Assembly: GCA_964503275.1 (NCBI GenBank)
Contig: CAZCZO010000011.1
Span: 34,334-98,333 of the forward strand
Length of the DNA: 64,000 nucleotides
Direction of reading: 5' to 3'
Source of the DNA: DASRAP01 sp964503275
GTDB taxonomy: Bacteria; Gemmatimonadota; Gemmatimonadetes; Gemmatimonadales; Gemmatimonadaceae
A program made the translations under genes and the position numbers. Shown here piece after piece: positions 51,201 to 59,044 of this stretch (positions are counted from its first letter, which is position 1; each line of letters begins with the position of its first letter). The notes beneath the pieces are model-generated. The model saw only the letters and a list, made by a program, of their open reading frames with translations. It ran no database searches and was not told the origin of the DNA.

Positions 51201-51469
51201 TCCTGGTGGACTTCATCCAGCTGGCCGAGGAGCGTGGGCGCTCGCTGGAGGAGGCCGTGATCGAGGCCGGTGCCGTGCGCTTCCGTCCCATCGCCCTCAC
51301 CGCGGCCGCCGTGGTCATCGGCGGGCTGGTGATGGTGCTCGACCCGATCTTCCAGGGCCTGGCCGTGGCCCTGATGTCCGGCGCGATCGTCGCCACCCTC
51401 CTCACCATGGTCGTCGTGCCGCTGCTCTATTGGGAGCTGCGCCGGCGGCAGACCGGAGCCACCGCATGA
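48272..51469 (+). CDS. RND efflux permease
   Basis: The 1065-residue inner-membrane pump has 12 helices and two periplasmic loops. The proton relay Asp407-Asp408 lies in GILVDDAIVVVENMYRH, matching the conserved pair of RND pumps. PRDPASSO-like blocks include TRPLERRMWEIGGVDNVYSM, and the C-terminal helices have IVRNSILLVDFIQLAEERG and FRPIALTAAAVVIGG. It is near the short, heavy-metal/CzcA-like and 'AcrB/AcrD/AcrF' orphan groups; the substrate is unknown. Its stop shares ATGA with the next gene. Confidence 0.92.
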   Translation: MGIAGKIAKAFLQSKLTPLVTIASLAVGLIGMLATPREEEPQISVPMIDVMMALPGAGAAEVENLVTRPLERRMWEIGGVDNVYSMTGEGYALVTVRFAVGEDQERSITKVQAKLMAGMDQAPTGAMPPLVKAHSIDDVPTMTLTLSSAQYTSNELRKLAVHLEDEIRTVENVASTFVTGGSPARIEVTLDPARLAARGIAPGMVAQALRGANQRLQAGEFAAADSVLLVEVGAVLASASDVSNVVVHSMNGRPVFVRDVATVEEGYGDPTSYVSHTTGVGQSAAAVTISVAKRPGANATVVTHAVAERVEQAKARLLPEEVALTVTRDYGETAAEKADELILHLLIATLSVTILVGLFLGWREALVVLVAVPVTLALTLFVYYALGYTLNRITLFALIFSIGILVDDAIVVVENMYRHMSRGDTTPEVAAVEGVDEVGNPTILATLTVIAAILPMAFVSGMMGPYMRPIPVGASVAMLASLAVAFVITPWIGLKLLRGHVVKHAAAGGGAPGAVLDRAHEPEEGGRFGVFYGKLMRPLIAQRGKRNTFYALTLLLLFASMALVAVRLVQVKMLPFDNKSEFQVIADLPEGTTLETSQALGDALSAYLHTVPEVVSTEVYAGVAAPFNFNGLVRHYFLRRGANVVDVQVNLAAKHDRKRQSHAIAVAVRPGLDSIGRHFGASIKVAEIPPGPPVMSTLVAEVYGKDDAQRLAAAVAVKQVFEQTEGVVDVDWTVEAAQGKWRFVVDRVTAAQAGAGVEQVVQTVYLALSGAAVGTAVRPLAKEPVTIVPRLALADRSSVEALLATPIATATGPQPLGRFVKVEEGTREGLRVRKDLRPTIYVTADVAGSIEAPVYAILAMNAALDTVRVDGEPIAIYNASAPDRLDELAIKWDGEWQVTIEVFRDLGLAFAIVLLLIYVLVVGWFKSFTIPLVIMAPIPLTLVGILPGHALTGAFFTATSMIGMIALAGIIVRNSILLVDFIQLAEERGRSLEEAVIEAGAVRFRPIALTAAAVVIGGLVMVLDPIFQGLAVALMSGAIVATLLTMVVVPLLYWELRRRQTGATA

Positions 51470-51756
51470 AACTGCTCTTCCTCATCCACAGTGGGCCGTC
51501 CCCCGCGGCGGTGACGGCCCTGCTCGAGGCCAACGGGGCCCCGGGCTACACCATCCTGGACGACGTGACGGGCAGCGGGCCCAGCGGCAAGCTGGCCGGC
51601 ACCCGGGCCTTCCCCGGCACGGCGACCATCCTGTTGTCGGTGCTGCCGGAGGAGCGGCTGGAGCCGGTGCGGGCGGCCCTCAGGGCCTACCGTGACCAGC
51701 TGCCCGCGGGCGAGCACCTGCATGTCGCGACCGTTCCCATTGAAGACTACTTTTAA
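51466..51756 (+). CDS. Small PII-like/DUF3240-like protein coupled to the pump
   Basis: The 96-residue product begins MKLLFLIHSGPSPAAVTALL and has a beta-alpha-beta layout (GYTILDDVTGSGPSGKLAG, ATILLSVLPEERLEPVRAALRAY, LHVATVPIEDYF). The fold pattern and position behind an RND pump resemble PII-like or CutA-like ferredoxin-fold proteins (DUF3240 group) that follow CusA/CzcA genes. Overlap of its ATG with the pump stop (ATGA) supports coupling. A ligand-sensing role is inferred, not shown. Confidence 0.6.
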   Translation: MKLLFLIHSGPSPAAVTALLEANGAPGYTILDDVTGSGPSGKLAGTRAFPGTATILLSVLPEERLEPVRAALRAYRDQLPAGEHLHVATVPIEDYF

Positions 51757-51768
51757 CTCTTGGAGTAC

Positions 51769-51987
51769 ATGACCATGTGTCCTGATGGCCTGATCCGTCG
51801 TTTCGCTGGTGTGTTCGTGATGCTCTCGGTGGCGCTCGGCACCTGGGTGAACCCGTGGTTCTTCGCGTTCACGGCGTTCGTGGGCTTCAACCTGGTGCAG
51901 TCGAGCGTCACCAACTTCTGCCCGTTGGAGAAGATCCTGGCGCGCGTCGGCGTGTTCGGCTGCTCCACTCCCTCTCCCCGCCGCTGA
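51769..51987 (+). CDS. DUF2892 (YgaP-type) membrane protein
   Basis: The 72-residue protein has two short helices (FAGVFVMLSVALGTWV and WFFAFTAFVGFNLVQSSV) and Cys residues in CPDG, NFCPLEK and VFGC. CPDG and NFCP are the DUF2892 signature. DUF2892 modules occur alone or fused to rhodanese and often near sulfide or thiol stress regulators. GGAG 4 nt upstream of ATG 51769 supports the start. It lies between the PII-like gene and the ArsR gene. Confidence 0.8.
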   Translation: MTMCPDGLIRRFAGVFVMLSVALGTWVNPWFFAFTAFVGFNLVQSSVTNFCPLEKILARVGVFGCSTPSPRR

Positions 51988-52000
51988 GCGCGAGGCTCCC

Positions 52001-52330
52001 GTGGCCAAGACGATGTCTCCCGAGCTGATCGACCTCGTGGCCGAACGCTTCAAGGCGCTGGGCGACGCGGCGCGGCTGTCGTTGCTGAACGCCCTGCGCG
52101 GTGGTGAGCAGTCGGTGACGGAACTCGTCGAGGCCACGGGCCTCACGCAGGCGAATGTGTCGAAGCACCTGGCGCTGCTGCACACGTTGGGCTTCGTGAC
52201 GCGGCGCAAGGAGGGCGTGTTCGCGTATTACGCACTGGCCGACCGCGAGATCTTCAACCTGTGTGATGTGATGTGCGGGCGGATCGAGGCGGAGACGAAG
52301 GCGCGGGCGCGGGTGTTGTCGGGGCGGTAG
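52001..52330 (+). CDS. ArsR-family regulator with a Cys pair in its last helix
   Basis: The 109-residue winged-helix protein has RFKALGDAARLSLLNAL, recognition helix LTQANVSKHLALLHTLGFV, the wing RRKEGVFAYYALAD, and Cys88-x3-Cys92 in NLCDVMCGRI. Two Cys four residues apart in the C-terminal dimerisation helix suggest thiol, persulfide or metal sensing, unlike BigR/SqrR, where the Cys pair bridges two helices. It closes the operon and probably represses the palindromic promoter at 45757-45789. The start 14 bp after the DUF2892 stop is natural. Confidence 0.85.
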   Translation: MAKTMSPELIDLVAERFKALGDAARLSLLNALRGGEQSVTELVEATGLTQANVSKHLALLHTLGFVTRRKEGVFAYYALADREIFNLCDVMCGRIEAETKARARVLSGR

Positions 52331-52362
52331 GGGTGCGCGCGGCCACGGCCCCGTTCACTCCA

Positions 52363-52635
52363 TCACACCGTCGCGGTCAGCGGCTGAGACGGCCAGACGG
52401 ATTCCTCATGTCGCGGCCGCCATGAGAGCGAGATCGAGAGCCGGCGCCCCGAGGCCGCACAGCCGCTCAGATACCGATTGATGAGGCTCTGGTCCGGCAG
52501 CTCCGTCGCTTCCGCGATCGCCTTGACGTACTCGACGGTTGACGCATCGCGCCGGATGGTCACAGAGCGCTTGGGGGGCTGCGCGTGAGGGGGCTTCGTG
52601 GCCTCGAAGACCGTGCGTGCCTCGGTAGGCTGCAC
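52363..52635 (-). CDS. CopG/BrnA-like antitoxin, apparently without a toxin
   Basis: The 90-residue product starts at GTG 52635. Its middle, RSVTIRRDASTVEYVKAIAE, is a ribbon-helix-helix pattern. It continues with P-D-Q-S-L-I-N-R-Y-L-S-x-C-A-A-S-G-R-R-L-S, like the 'IPYQ-x-LIN-x-YL-x-x-CA-x-S-x-RKL' end of CopG-type antitoxins. The tail is Ser/Trp-rich. No BrnT- or RelE-like toxin ORF is adjacent: the downstream gene (minus direction) is ArsR on the other strand, and upstream is the kinase promoter. Confidence 0.5.
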   Translation of the reverse strand: MQPTEARTVFEATKPPHAQPPKRSVTIRRDASTVEYVKAIAEATELPDQSLINRYLSGCAASGRRLSISLSWRPRHEESVWPSQPLTATV

Positions 52636-52641
52636 CCCAGT

Positions 52642-52671
52642 TTGCCGAAGACCCGAGAAACGCGGTATCTT
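52642..52671 (+). promoter_or_regulatory. Promoter of the beta-propeller kinase gene
   Basis: TTGCCG (52642-52647), an 18-bp spacer and TATCTT (52666-52671). The ATG is at 52716, leaving about 38 nt of leader. It overlaps the 5' side of the antitoxin-like gene, so the two divergent starts share this region. Confidence 0.5.
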
Positions 52672-52715
52672 GCGCCACCTCCCGTCACGACCGATCCCGC
52701 TACCCCGGACCTGCG

Positions 52716-55397
52716 ATGAGCACCCTCGAGCGTCTCGCCGGTGCCCTCGCAGACCGATACACCATCGAGCGTGAGCTCGGTGCGGGCGGCATGGCCACCG
52801 TCTACCTCGCCCAGGACCTCAAGCACGACCGCCAGGTCGCCATCAAGGTCCTCAAGCCCGAACTCGCCGCCGTCCTCGGTGCTGATCGCTTCGTGGTCGA
52901 GATCAAGACCACCGCGGCCCTCCAGCACCCGCATATCCTGCCGCTCTTCGACTCCGGCAGCGCCGACGGCTTCCTCTTCTACGTGATGCCCTTCATCCAG
53001 GGAGAGACGCTACGGCGCAAGCTCGATCGCGAGACCCAGTTCGGCATCGACGAAGCCATCCGCATCGCCCGCGACGTGGCCGACGCGCTCGACTACGCGC
53101 ACCGGCACGGCGTGGTGCATCGCGACATCAAGCCCGAGAACATCCTGCTCCACGACGGCCGGCCGATGGTGGCCGACTTCGGCATCGCGCTGGCGCTCTC
53201 AGCCGCCGCAGGGGGCCGGATGACCGAGACCGGCCTGAGTCTCGGCACGCCGCACTACATGAGCCCCGAGCAGGCGACCGCCGACAAGGAGATCTCGGGT
53301 CGGAGCGACATCTACTCGCTCGGCAGCGTGCTGTACGAGATGCTCGCCGGGAATCCGCCGCACGTGGGGAACTCCGCGCAGCAGATCATCATGAAGATCA
53401 TCGCCGAGTCGGTCGAGCCGGTGACCAAGTACCGGAAGTCCGTGCCGCCGAACGTGGCGGCGGCGGTGGCGAAGTCACTCGAGAAGCTGCCGGCCGATCG
53501 CTTCGAGAGTGCCAAGGCGTTCGCCGAGGCACTTGGCAACACGGCGTTCACGACGATGCATGCGACCGGCGTTGGTGGCGGCGTGGGTGGGCGCTCCTAC
53601 AAGCGCGCCTTCATCGCGATGTCGATGGTGGCCGCGGTGGCGCTGGTAGCAGCGGGCGTCGCCTGGTTCCGGCCGACACCGGAACCGTTGGTCACACGCC
53701 AGCACGTCCAGGTCTTGCAGCGTCCGGTGAGCGCTGGGCTTGCGTGGCTGTTGGCGATCTCGCCGGACGGCGGCGCGATGGTCTATGTGGATACCATCGG
53801 TGGCACGCAACAACTCTGGCTCAAGGAGCGCGACCGGCTCGACGCCACCCCGCTGGCGGGCACGACGGGTGCGGCCGCACCGACGTTCTCGCCTGATGGT
53901 GAGTCCATCGTGTTCGTTGCCGAGGGTAAGGTCAAGCGCGTACCACGACTCGGCGGCTCGGCGATCACCGTCGCCGATTCGGCGAACACCGCATTCCCGG
54001 CGATCGCATGGCTCGACGATGGGACGATCCTCTTCACCGCTCCGGATTACAGTCTCCGCGCCATCAGCGTGGACGGCGGCGCACCGAGAAGCTTCTCTGC
54101 GCTGGATTCCCTGATCCGCGGCGTCTTGGTCCTGACGCCGTTGCCGGGAGGCCGCGGGGCGCTGATGACCTCGTGTACCGGGGGTTGTGTCGAGTCCGAT
54201 CTCCGCGTGATCGACCTTCGTTCTGGCGAGGTCCGGATCCTCGCTGACGACGCGCTGCAGGGGTGGTACGTCGCGAGCGGCGACGTCGTGTTCGCTCGCC
54301 GGGACGGCGGCGTGTTCAGTGCGCCGTTCGATCTCAAGACCCTGGCGTTTCGCTCCGCGCCGACTCCGGTCTTGGACGGTGTCCGTGCGAATGGCGCAGC
54401 TGCCGATATGGTGCTGACACCGAACGGCACGCTGGTGTACGTGGCCGGCGTCGGCACCGGGTCTCGGGGAGTGGAAGCCGTCTGGGTGACACGCGAGGGC
54501 GTCGCCTCACTCATCGACTCCAGTTGGTCGTTCATTGAGGTGACCGGTGGCGGCATGGCACTCTCGCCAACCGGCGACCGGCTCGCCGTGACGTCGCTTG
54601 CTTCAGGGGGTGAGGACATCTGGATCAAGCAGTTGCCCGCGGGGCCATTCACCCGCTTGAGTTTCGCCGGACAGAATTTTCGCCCGTTCTGGACCGCCGA
54701 CGGCCGCTCCGTGGCCTACCTCTCTGACAAGGCGGAAGGCAACCGAGACCTGGTGATGCAGCGCGCCGACGGCAGTGGCGCCCCGGTCGTGATCATCGAT
54801 GCTGAGCGGATCATCGACGAGGCGATCCGAACACCTGACACGACGCGCTTCGTCGTTCGTCTCAGCGGTGAGTCGAACGATCTTCACCTGGTGACGCGCT
54901 CCGCGGATCGCGCGGCGACGATCCCACTCGTCGCGTCCGAGCGCTTCAATGAGAGGACTCCGGCGCTTTCCCCGGATGGACGCTACCTCGCCTACACGTC
55001 GAACGAGTCGGGCAGGTTCGAGGTGTTCGTGAGGCCGTACCCCAATGCAGACGGCGGCAAGTGGCAGGTCTCGCGCGACGGCGGAGAGGAACCCAAGTGG
55101 TCACACAGCGGCCGGGAGCTGTTCTACCGCAACGGGAGTCGCGAGCTGGTGGCCGCCAACGTGACCCTTGGCGCGACGTTCGTGCTCGGCGAGCAGCGCG
55201 CGCTGTTCTCGACAGCAGGCTACGTGCGCTCGAGCACGAACGTGCGGTATGACGTGGCGCCCGATGATCGCCGGTTCCTGTTCCTCCGCTTTGTCGGCAC
55301 GGGCGCCGGCAGCGGCGGGGCGAGTTCCGATCCCCTGACGGTGGTCAAAGTGGACAACTGGCTCACCGAGTTGAAGGCGGGGGGAGCGCGGCGCTGA
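52716..55397 (+). CDS. Transmembrane Ser/Thr kinase with C-terminal beta-propeller (TolB/WD40-like)
   Basis: The 893-residue protein starts with a PknB-type kinase (residues ~15-280): GAGGMATVY, ATP Lys44 (VAIKVLK), catalytic Asp137 (VHRDIKPEN), Asp154 of DFG (ADFGIA) and YMSPEQA. One membrane helix follows (FIAMSMVAAVALVAAGVAWF). The extracytoplasmic part is a six-bladed-type propeller of 'SPDGxxxVFxxxG-x' repeats (ISPDGGAMVYVD, FSPDGESIVFVAEG, WTADGRSVAYLSDK, LSPDGRYLAYTSNESGRFEVFV). This receptor-kinase design is abundant in Gemmatimonadota and Acidobacteriota. The ligand is unknown. It converges on the second kinase gene. Confidence 0.92.
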   Translation: MSTLERLAGALADRYTIERELGAGGMATVYLAQDLKHDRQVAIKVLKPELAAVLGADRFVVEIKTTAALQHPHILPLFDSGSADGFLFYVMPFIQGETLRRKLDRETQFGIDEAIRIARDVADALDYAHRHGVVHRDIKPENILLHDGRPMVADFGIALALSAAAGGRMTETGLSLGTPHYMSPEQATADKEISGRSDIYSLGSVLYEMLAGNPPHVGNSAQQIIMKIIAESVEPVTKYRKSVPPNVAAAVAKSLEKLPADRFESAKAFAEALGNTAFTTMHATGVGGGVGGRSYKRAFIAMSMVAAVALVAAGVAWFRPTPEPLVTRQHVQVLQRPVSAGLAWLLAISPDGGAMVYVDTIGGTQQLWLKERDRLDATPLAGTTGAAAPTFSPDGESIVFVAEGKVKRVPRLGGSAITVADSANTAFPAIAWLDDGTILFTAPDYSLRAISVDGGAPRSFSALDSLIRGVLVLTPLPGGRGALMTSCTGGCVESDLRVIDLRSGEVRILADDALQGWYVASGDVVFARRDGGVFSAPFDLKTLAFRSAPTPVLDGVRANGAAADMVLTPNGTLVYVAGVGTGSRGVEAVWVTREGVASLIDSSWSFIEVTGGGMALSPTGDRLAVTSLASGGEDIWIKQLPAGPFTRLSFAGQNFRPFWTADGRSVAYLSDKAEGNRDLVMQRADGSGAPVVIIDAERIIDEAIRTPDTTRFVVRLSGESNDLHLVTRSADRAATIPLVASERFNERTPALSPDGRYLAYTSNESGRFEVFVRPYPNADGGKWQVSRDGGEEPKWSHSGRELFYRNGSRELVAANVTLGATFVLGEQRALFSTAGYVRSSTNVRYDVAPDDRRFLFLRFVGTGAGSGGASSDPLTVVKVDNWLTELKAGGARR

Positions 55398-55603
55398 GGG
55401 ACGTACTCGTTGGCTTCGCCGCCGACCCCATTCGCCTGCGCCCAGGGCATGCTGCGCGCGCCGATCCCCACTCCTCAGACGATCGCGCGTGGCTCGCTTC
55501 CACGCGAGATATCGAGGCCGGCGAGGAGATGTTCGTCGCTCTCCGGACGATCGTGTCGGAGACAGTGTCGGCGTAACCGACGCCCGACCAGGCACGCGCC
55601 GGT

Positions 55604-57886
55604 TTAACGCGCCGCCATCATCTCGCTCAGCCGCGCGGCGAGCGGGATTGCTGCGTAGCGTTCCGCGTGGGCCTGCGCAGCCTTGAAGGCTGGCGCGACA
55701 GACCCATGCTCCCGCCACGCGCGCCAGTACGCGTGCGCATGCGCCGTCGTCGCGACGTACGCGTTCCCGAGCTCCACAGACCGACTGAGCCACTTCACGA
55801 CGTTCTGCTCGTCACCGAGCGCTGCGAATCCTGCCGCGACGAGTTCCGTGTACTGCCAGTCGTTCCACAGCACCGCGGCCACTGCCGGCGTCAGCGCCGA
55901 CTGCGCGGCCGCCGCATCACCACTGATCGCCGCGACCTGGAATCGCGCCATCTCCACCAGCGGATCAGCAGGAAGCACCCGAACACGTTCGAACACTCTG
56001 CGAACGTGCTCGGCGTCTCCGAGGGCATAGCCCGCCATGATCTGGAACAGCAGGTACGGCAACTCCGGCACGTTCCCAAGTCTCGCTCCGAACTCAGAGC
56101 GCAGGCGCTCCGGCTCCGCTCGGAATACGTGCACTGCACGAAGGCAGAGCTCCGCGTAGCCGTTGCCGTGCGCCCGCGTCACCGCATCGGCCAAGACCTG
56201 CGCGGGCTCGACTCGTCCCGAGAACAGCAGGATGATGGCGTACCAGACCCCGACGTCCTCATCGGTCGGCATCGCGTCGTAGGCGGCCGCGAGTCCGCGG
56301 AGCGCCCCATCGGTGTCGCCACGCGCGGCGGCTACGAGCCCACGAATCTCGTTGACATACGGGCTCGTCGGCGCGATACGTTCGATGGCAGCTGCGTATC
56401 CGAGCGCCTTGTCCAAGTACGTCACGTCACCCGACACACCGTGGTTCACCGCCGCCCAGCAGGCGCGTCCGAGTCCGCGCAACACGAAGACATTCTGCGG
56501 CTCCAGGCGCGACGCCTCAGCGAGGTGTGACATCGCGCGCTGGAATCCCGACACGTTGAATGCCTCGAGCCCCTCGCGCGCCCTGAGGTACTCGTCGTAG
56601 GCAGCGCCGCTGAGGATCGGATGCTCAAGTAGCGCCGCCTGCTCGTCAGCAGTGAGGCGTAGTCGCAACGCGTCCACGATGGCCTGCGCGACACGATCTT
56701 GCATGTCGAAGACGTCGTCGAGCGTACCGTCGAACCTCTCAGACCAGAGCGTGTGATCCCTCTCCGCCTCGAGCAGCGACACCGCGATGCGTATACGAGC
56801 CCCCGCCTTGCGCACACTGCCCTCGAGCAGGTGCGTGACCCCGAGTGCGCGCGCGATGTCCGCCGGTGGCCCCGTGCGCTCACGATACTGTGCGACGCTG
56901 GTCCGTGACCGCACGCGCAGCGCCGAGACCTTGGACAGCATGAGGATGACCTCCTCGGTCAGCCCGTCGGCGAAATAGCCGTTGTCCGCATCGGCGCTGA
57001 GGTTCGCGAACGGGAGCACCGCCAGCGATGGCCCTCTGGCCGCCGGTACAGCGCTCACATCGCCCAACGCCTCGGCAAACGCAGACGCCGTGGCGAAGCG
57101 CTCCGCGGGATCCCGGGCGAGCGCCTTCGCGATGGCCGCATCGCAGCGCGCAGGCGTGTCGGCACGGCGCGAGGAGACCCGCGGCGCATCTTGGGTGAAT
57201 CGTTGAACGAGGATGGCCTCATAGGTCGCACCCGTGAAGGGCGGCGTGCCCGTGAGCAGTTCAAAGCAGATTGCTCCCAGCGCATAGATGTCGGAGGACG
57301 GGCCCAGCGTGCGCTCTCCGGTGGCCTGCTCCGGCGACATGTAGACTGGCGTTCCGACCGCCACGCCCGTTTGGGTGAGACGTTGCGCGATCGGGGCACC
57401 GGTGCTCGCGGCGATGCCGAAGTCCGCCAGCAACGCATGCTCGCCGCTCAGCAGGATGTTCTCCGGTTTCAAGTCTCGGTGGAGGATACCGCGCTCGTGT
57501 GCATACGCGAGTGCACCGGCCACCTCCCGCACATAGCGCAGAGCCTCCGCCACGGGGAGCGGACCACCGCGCTCTATGCGCGCCCGCAGCGTCTCGCCTT
57601 CGATGCGCGGCATGACGAAGAACAGATGGCCGCCCGCGTCGCCGGAATCGAACACCGGCACGATGTGCGGATGCTGCAGCTTCGCGGTGACGCGAATCTC
57701 GCTTAGGAATCGTTCGGCGCCGAGCGATGCGCTCAACTCAGGGTTCAGCACCTTGATGGCGACGTCACGATCATGACGCAGATCCAGCGCGCGGTAGACC
57801 GTGGCCATACCGCCGGTACCAAGTTCACCCTCAATACGGTAGCGGTCGGCCAAGGCGGCAATCAGCCGTTCCGGAATCTGGCTCAT
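55604..57886 (-). CDS. Ser/Thr kinase with TolB-N/FlgO-like and TPR sensor region
   Basis: The 760-residue protein starts at ATG 57886. The kinase domain has GTGGMATVY, Lys45 (VAIKVLN), LHRDLKPEN and ADFGIA, with YMSPEQA. After ~residue 290 comes SLAVLPFANLSADADNGYFADGLTEEVILML, the TolB-N-like domain found in CadC-type and cyclase proteins, then TPR repeats (YLDKALGYAAAIERIAPTSP, LGNVPELPYLLFQ, WLSRSVELGNAYV). No obvious membrane helix, so it may be cytoplasmic. It faces the propeller kinase, and the 206 bp between the stops show nothing recognisable. The 277 bp upstream hold no gene. Confidence 0.9.
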   Translation of the reverse strand: MSQIPERLIAALADRYRIEGELGTGGMATVYRALDLRHDRDVAIKVLNPELSASLGAERFLSEIRVTAKLQHPHIVPVFDSGDAGGHLFFVMPRIEGETLRARIERGGPLPVAEALRYVREVAGALAYAHERGILHRDLKPENILLSGEHALLADFGIAASTGAPIAQRLTQTGVAVGTPVYMSPEQATGERTLGPSSDIYALGAICFELLTGTPPFTGATYEAILVQRFTQDAPRVSSRRADTPARCDAAIAKALARDPAERFATASAFAEALGDVSAVPAARGPSLAVLPFANLSADADNGYFADGLTEEVILMLSKVSALRVRSRTSVAQYRERTGPPADIARALGVTHLLEGSVRKAGARIRIAVSLLEAERDHTLWSERFDGTLDDVFDMQDRVAQAIVDALRLRLTADEQAALLEHPILSGAAYDEYLRAREGLEAFNVSGFQRAMSHLAEASRLEPQNVFVLRGLGRACWAAVNHGVSGDVTYLDKALGYAAAIERIAPTSPYVNEIRGLVAAARGDTDGALRGLAAAYDAMPTDEDVGVWYAIILLFSGRVEPAQVLADAVTRAHGNGYAELCLRAVHVFRAEPERLRSEFGARLGNVPELPYLLFQIMAGYALGDAEHVRRVFERVRVLPADPLVEMARFQVAAISGDAAAAQSALTPAVAAVLWNDWQYTELVAAGFAALGDEQNVVKWLSRSVELGNAYVATTAHAHAYWRAWREHGSVAPAFKAAQAHAERYAAIPLAARLSEMMAAR

Positions 57887-58050
57887 AGCGGATGAAGCTA
57901 TATCGCCGACGCCCCTCGTGCGACCACGTTGGTCTTGCCGGCCTCGCGCCTGCACGGGGACCACGAGCAGGTCGCTACGAGTTACTGAGGGAGCGAGCGG
58001 CGAGCGCCACTCGCTTCCTGCCATCTCCCTGTCGTCTAAGCGCGCGGGTC

Positions 58051-58163
58051 GGCGTAACGCTGGTGTCTTGCCACAACGGCGTCCAACAGTTTGCGGGCAG
58101 CGACGGAAGGGAGCACGCCCGCAGACCTTGCATCCGTTGTCAACAGCAAGACCGTATTAGGCC
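58051..58163. repeat. attC-like imperfect inverted-repeat element downstream of the DUF3883 gene
   Basis: GGCGTAACG (58051-58059) and ATTAGGC (58156-58162) flank three nested complementary arms: GTCTTGC/GCAAGAC (58065-58071, 58146-58152), ACAACGG/CCGTTGT (58073-58079, 58134-58140) and TGCGGGC/GCCCGCA (58092-58098, 58117-58123). Read on the minus strand, it starts with GCCTAAT right at the DUF3883 stop and ends with CGTTACGCC. That resembles R'' (RYYYAAC) and R' (GTTRRRY) of integron attC sites, with mismatches in each box. Confidence 0.5.
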
Positions 58164-59015
58164 TCACGCGAGGGTAGCCCGATACTGGACTGGATCGAGC
58201 GCGCAAGTTTGCCAAAGCGAGCCTGGGAGCACAAACACCTTCGGCTCCGAACGGAACTTGAAGAGGCGGTAGAGTCGAAACTGCTCTGCACGCTCCACAG
58301 AGACCGCCACCTCTCGCTTCGAGGCAAAGAATGGCGTCATCGCGCCAAAGCTCGTGGTCTTAACTTCGATCAGCCGCTCGCTGCCGTCGGGATCGAACGA
58401 CGAGATATCGTAGCCCAGGCCATCGCCCTGAGTCTGGGCCACATGCTCGACACGCTCCGCGAGATGACGCGCCCCCGCCTCCCACAGGCGCCGATGCTCC
58501 AACTCCATCACGAAGAGCTCACCGGCGGCCCCAAGCGATGCGTTCCGCGACTCACGTTCGAGATAGTTGGTACCCAAACGAGGCATAGGTGGAGGATGGA
58601 CGCGCTCGTAGGTCCGATCAGGGTGCGGCTCGCGCACCGGTGCTGGAACGAGAATATCGGAGAGATCGCGCGCTACCTTTACGGCTTCGACCGTAGCGTT
58701 CACGACGGTCGCCGCCGCGTCAATCATCGGCGTATCGGCGACGAGCTGTGCGACGACCTCACTCCGAAGCCGATCTTGATAGTTCGCGCGAGGTTTGTAG
58801 CCGTCGATGTACGGAAAGCCCTGTTCGATCAGAATCGCTGAGATGTTCTGATGCTTGAACTCGATGGCGCCGGCCGACCGTCCATTTAGCAGGACTTGGA
58901 GACGTCGATTGTGATCGCGCTTGCTATACCGCTCGCCCCGGAGCTCATGTCCGAGCATTGCGAAATAGTCCGCGACCGTGGCCGCGACTTCCTCCTGCGA
59001 CCAATCCTCAGCCAC
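58164..59015 (-). CDS. DUF3883-domain protein (PD-(D/E)xK-like nuclease), cassette-like
   Basis: The 283-residue product starts at GTG 59015. The N-terminal ~110 residues (SQEEVAATVADYFAMLGHEL, AIEFKHQNISAILIEQGFPYIDGYKP) form the domain commonly paired with DUF3883. The C-terminal part has DGLGYDISSFDPDGSERLIEVKTTSF, the Asp ... Glu-x-Lys site of restriction-like nucleases, and FFASKREVAVSVERAEQFRLYRLF. Such genes are typical of defence islands and integron cassettes. Codon use is visibly less GC-rich than in neighbours. It is flanked by GGCGTAACG repeats at 58051 and 59045. Confidence 0.75.
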   Translation of the reverse strand: MAEDWSQEEVAATVADYFAMLGHELRGERYSKRDHNRRLQVLLNGRSAGAIEFKHQNISAILIEQGFPYIDGYKPRANYQDRLRSEVVAQLVADTPMIDAAATVVNATVEAVKVARDLSDILVPAPVREPHPDRTYERVHPPPMPRLGTNYLERESRNASLGAAGELFVMELEHRRLWEAGARHLAERVEHVAQTQGDGLGYDISSFDPDGSERLIEVKTTSFGAMTPFFASKREVAVSVERAEQFRLYRLFKFRSEPKVFVLPGSLWQTCALDPVQYRATLA

Positions 59016-59044
59016 GGGTAGTCTTCACACTAGTGTCTGGTTGA

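Noticed and set aside
55570..55577. GGCGTAAC near the end of the TPR kinase gene as a further cassette boundary
   Set aside because: It would make a 2.5-kb cassette carrying an ordinary chromosomal kinase, and no folded element lies beside it. Probably chance.
57892..58272. A 126-residue plus-strand frame upstream of the TPR kinase
   Set aside because: Overlaps the attC-like element and the DUF3883 gene end, with no family match or ribosome site.
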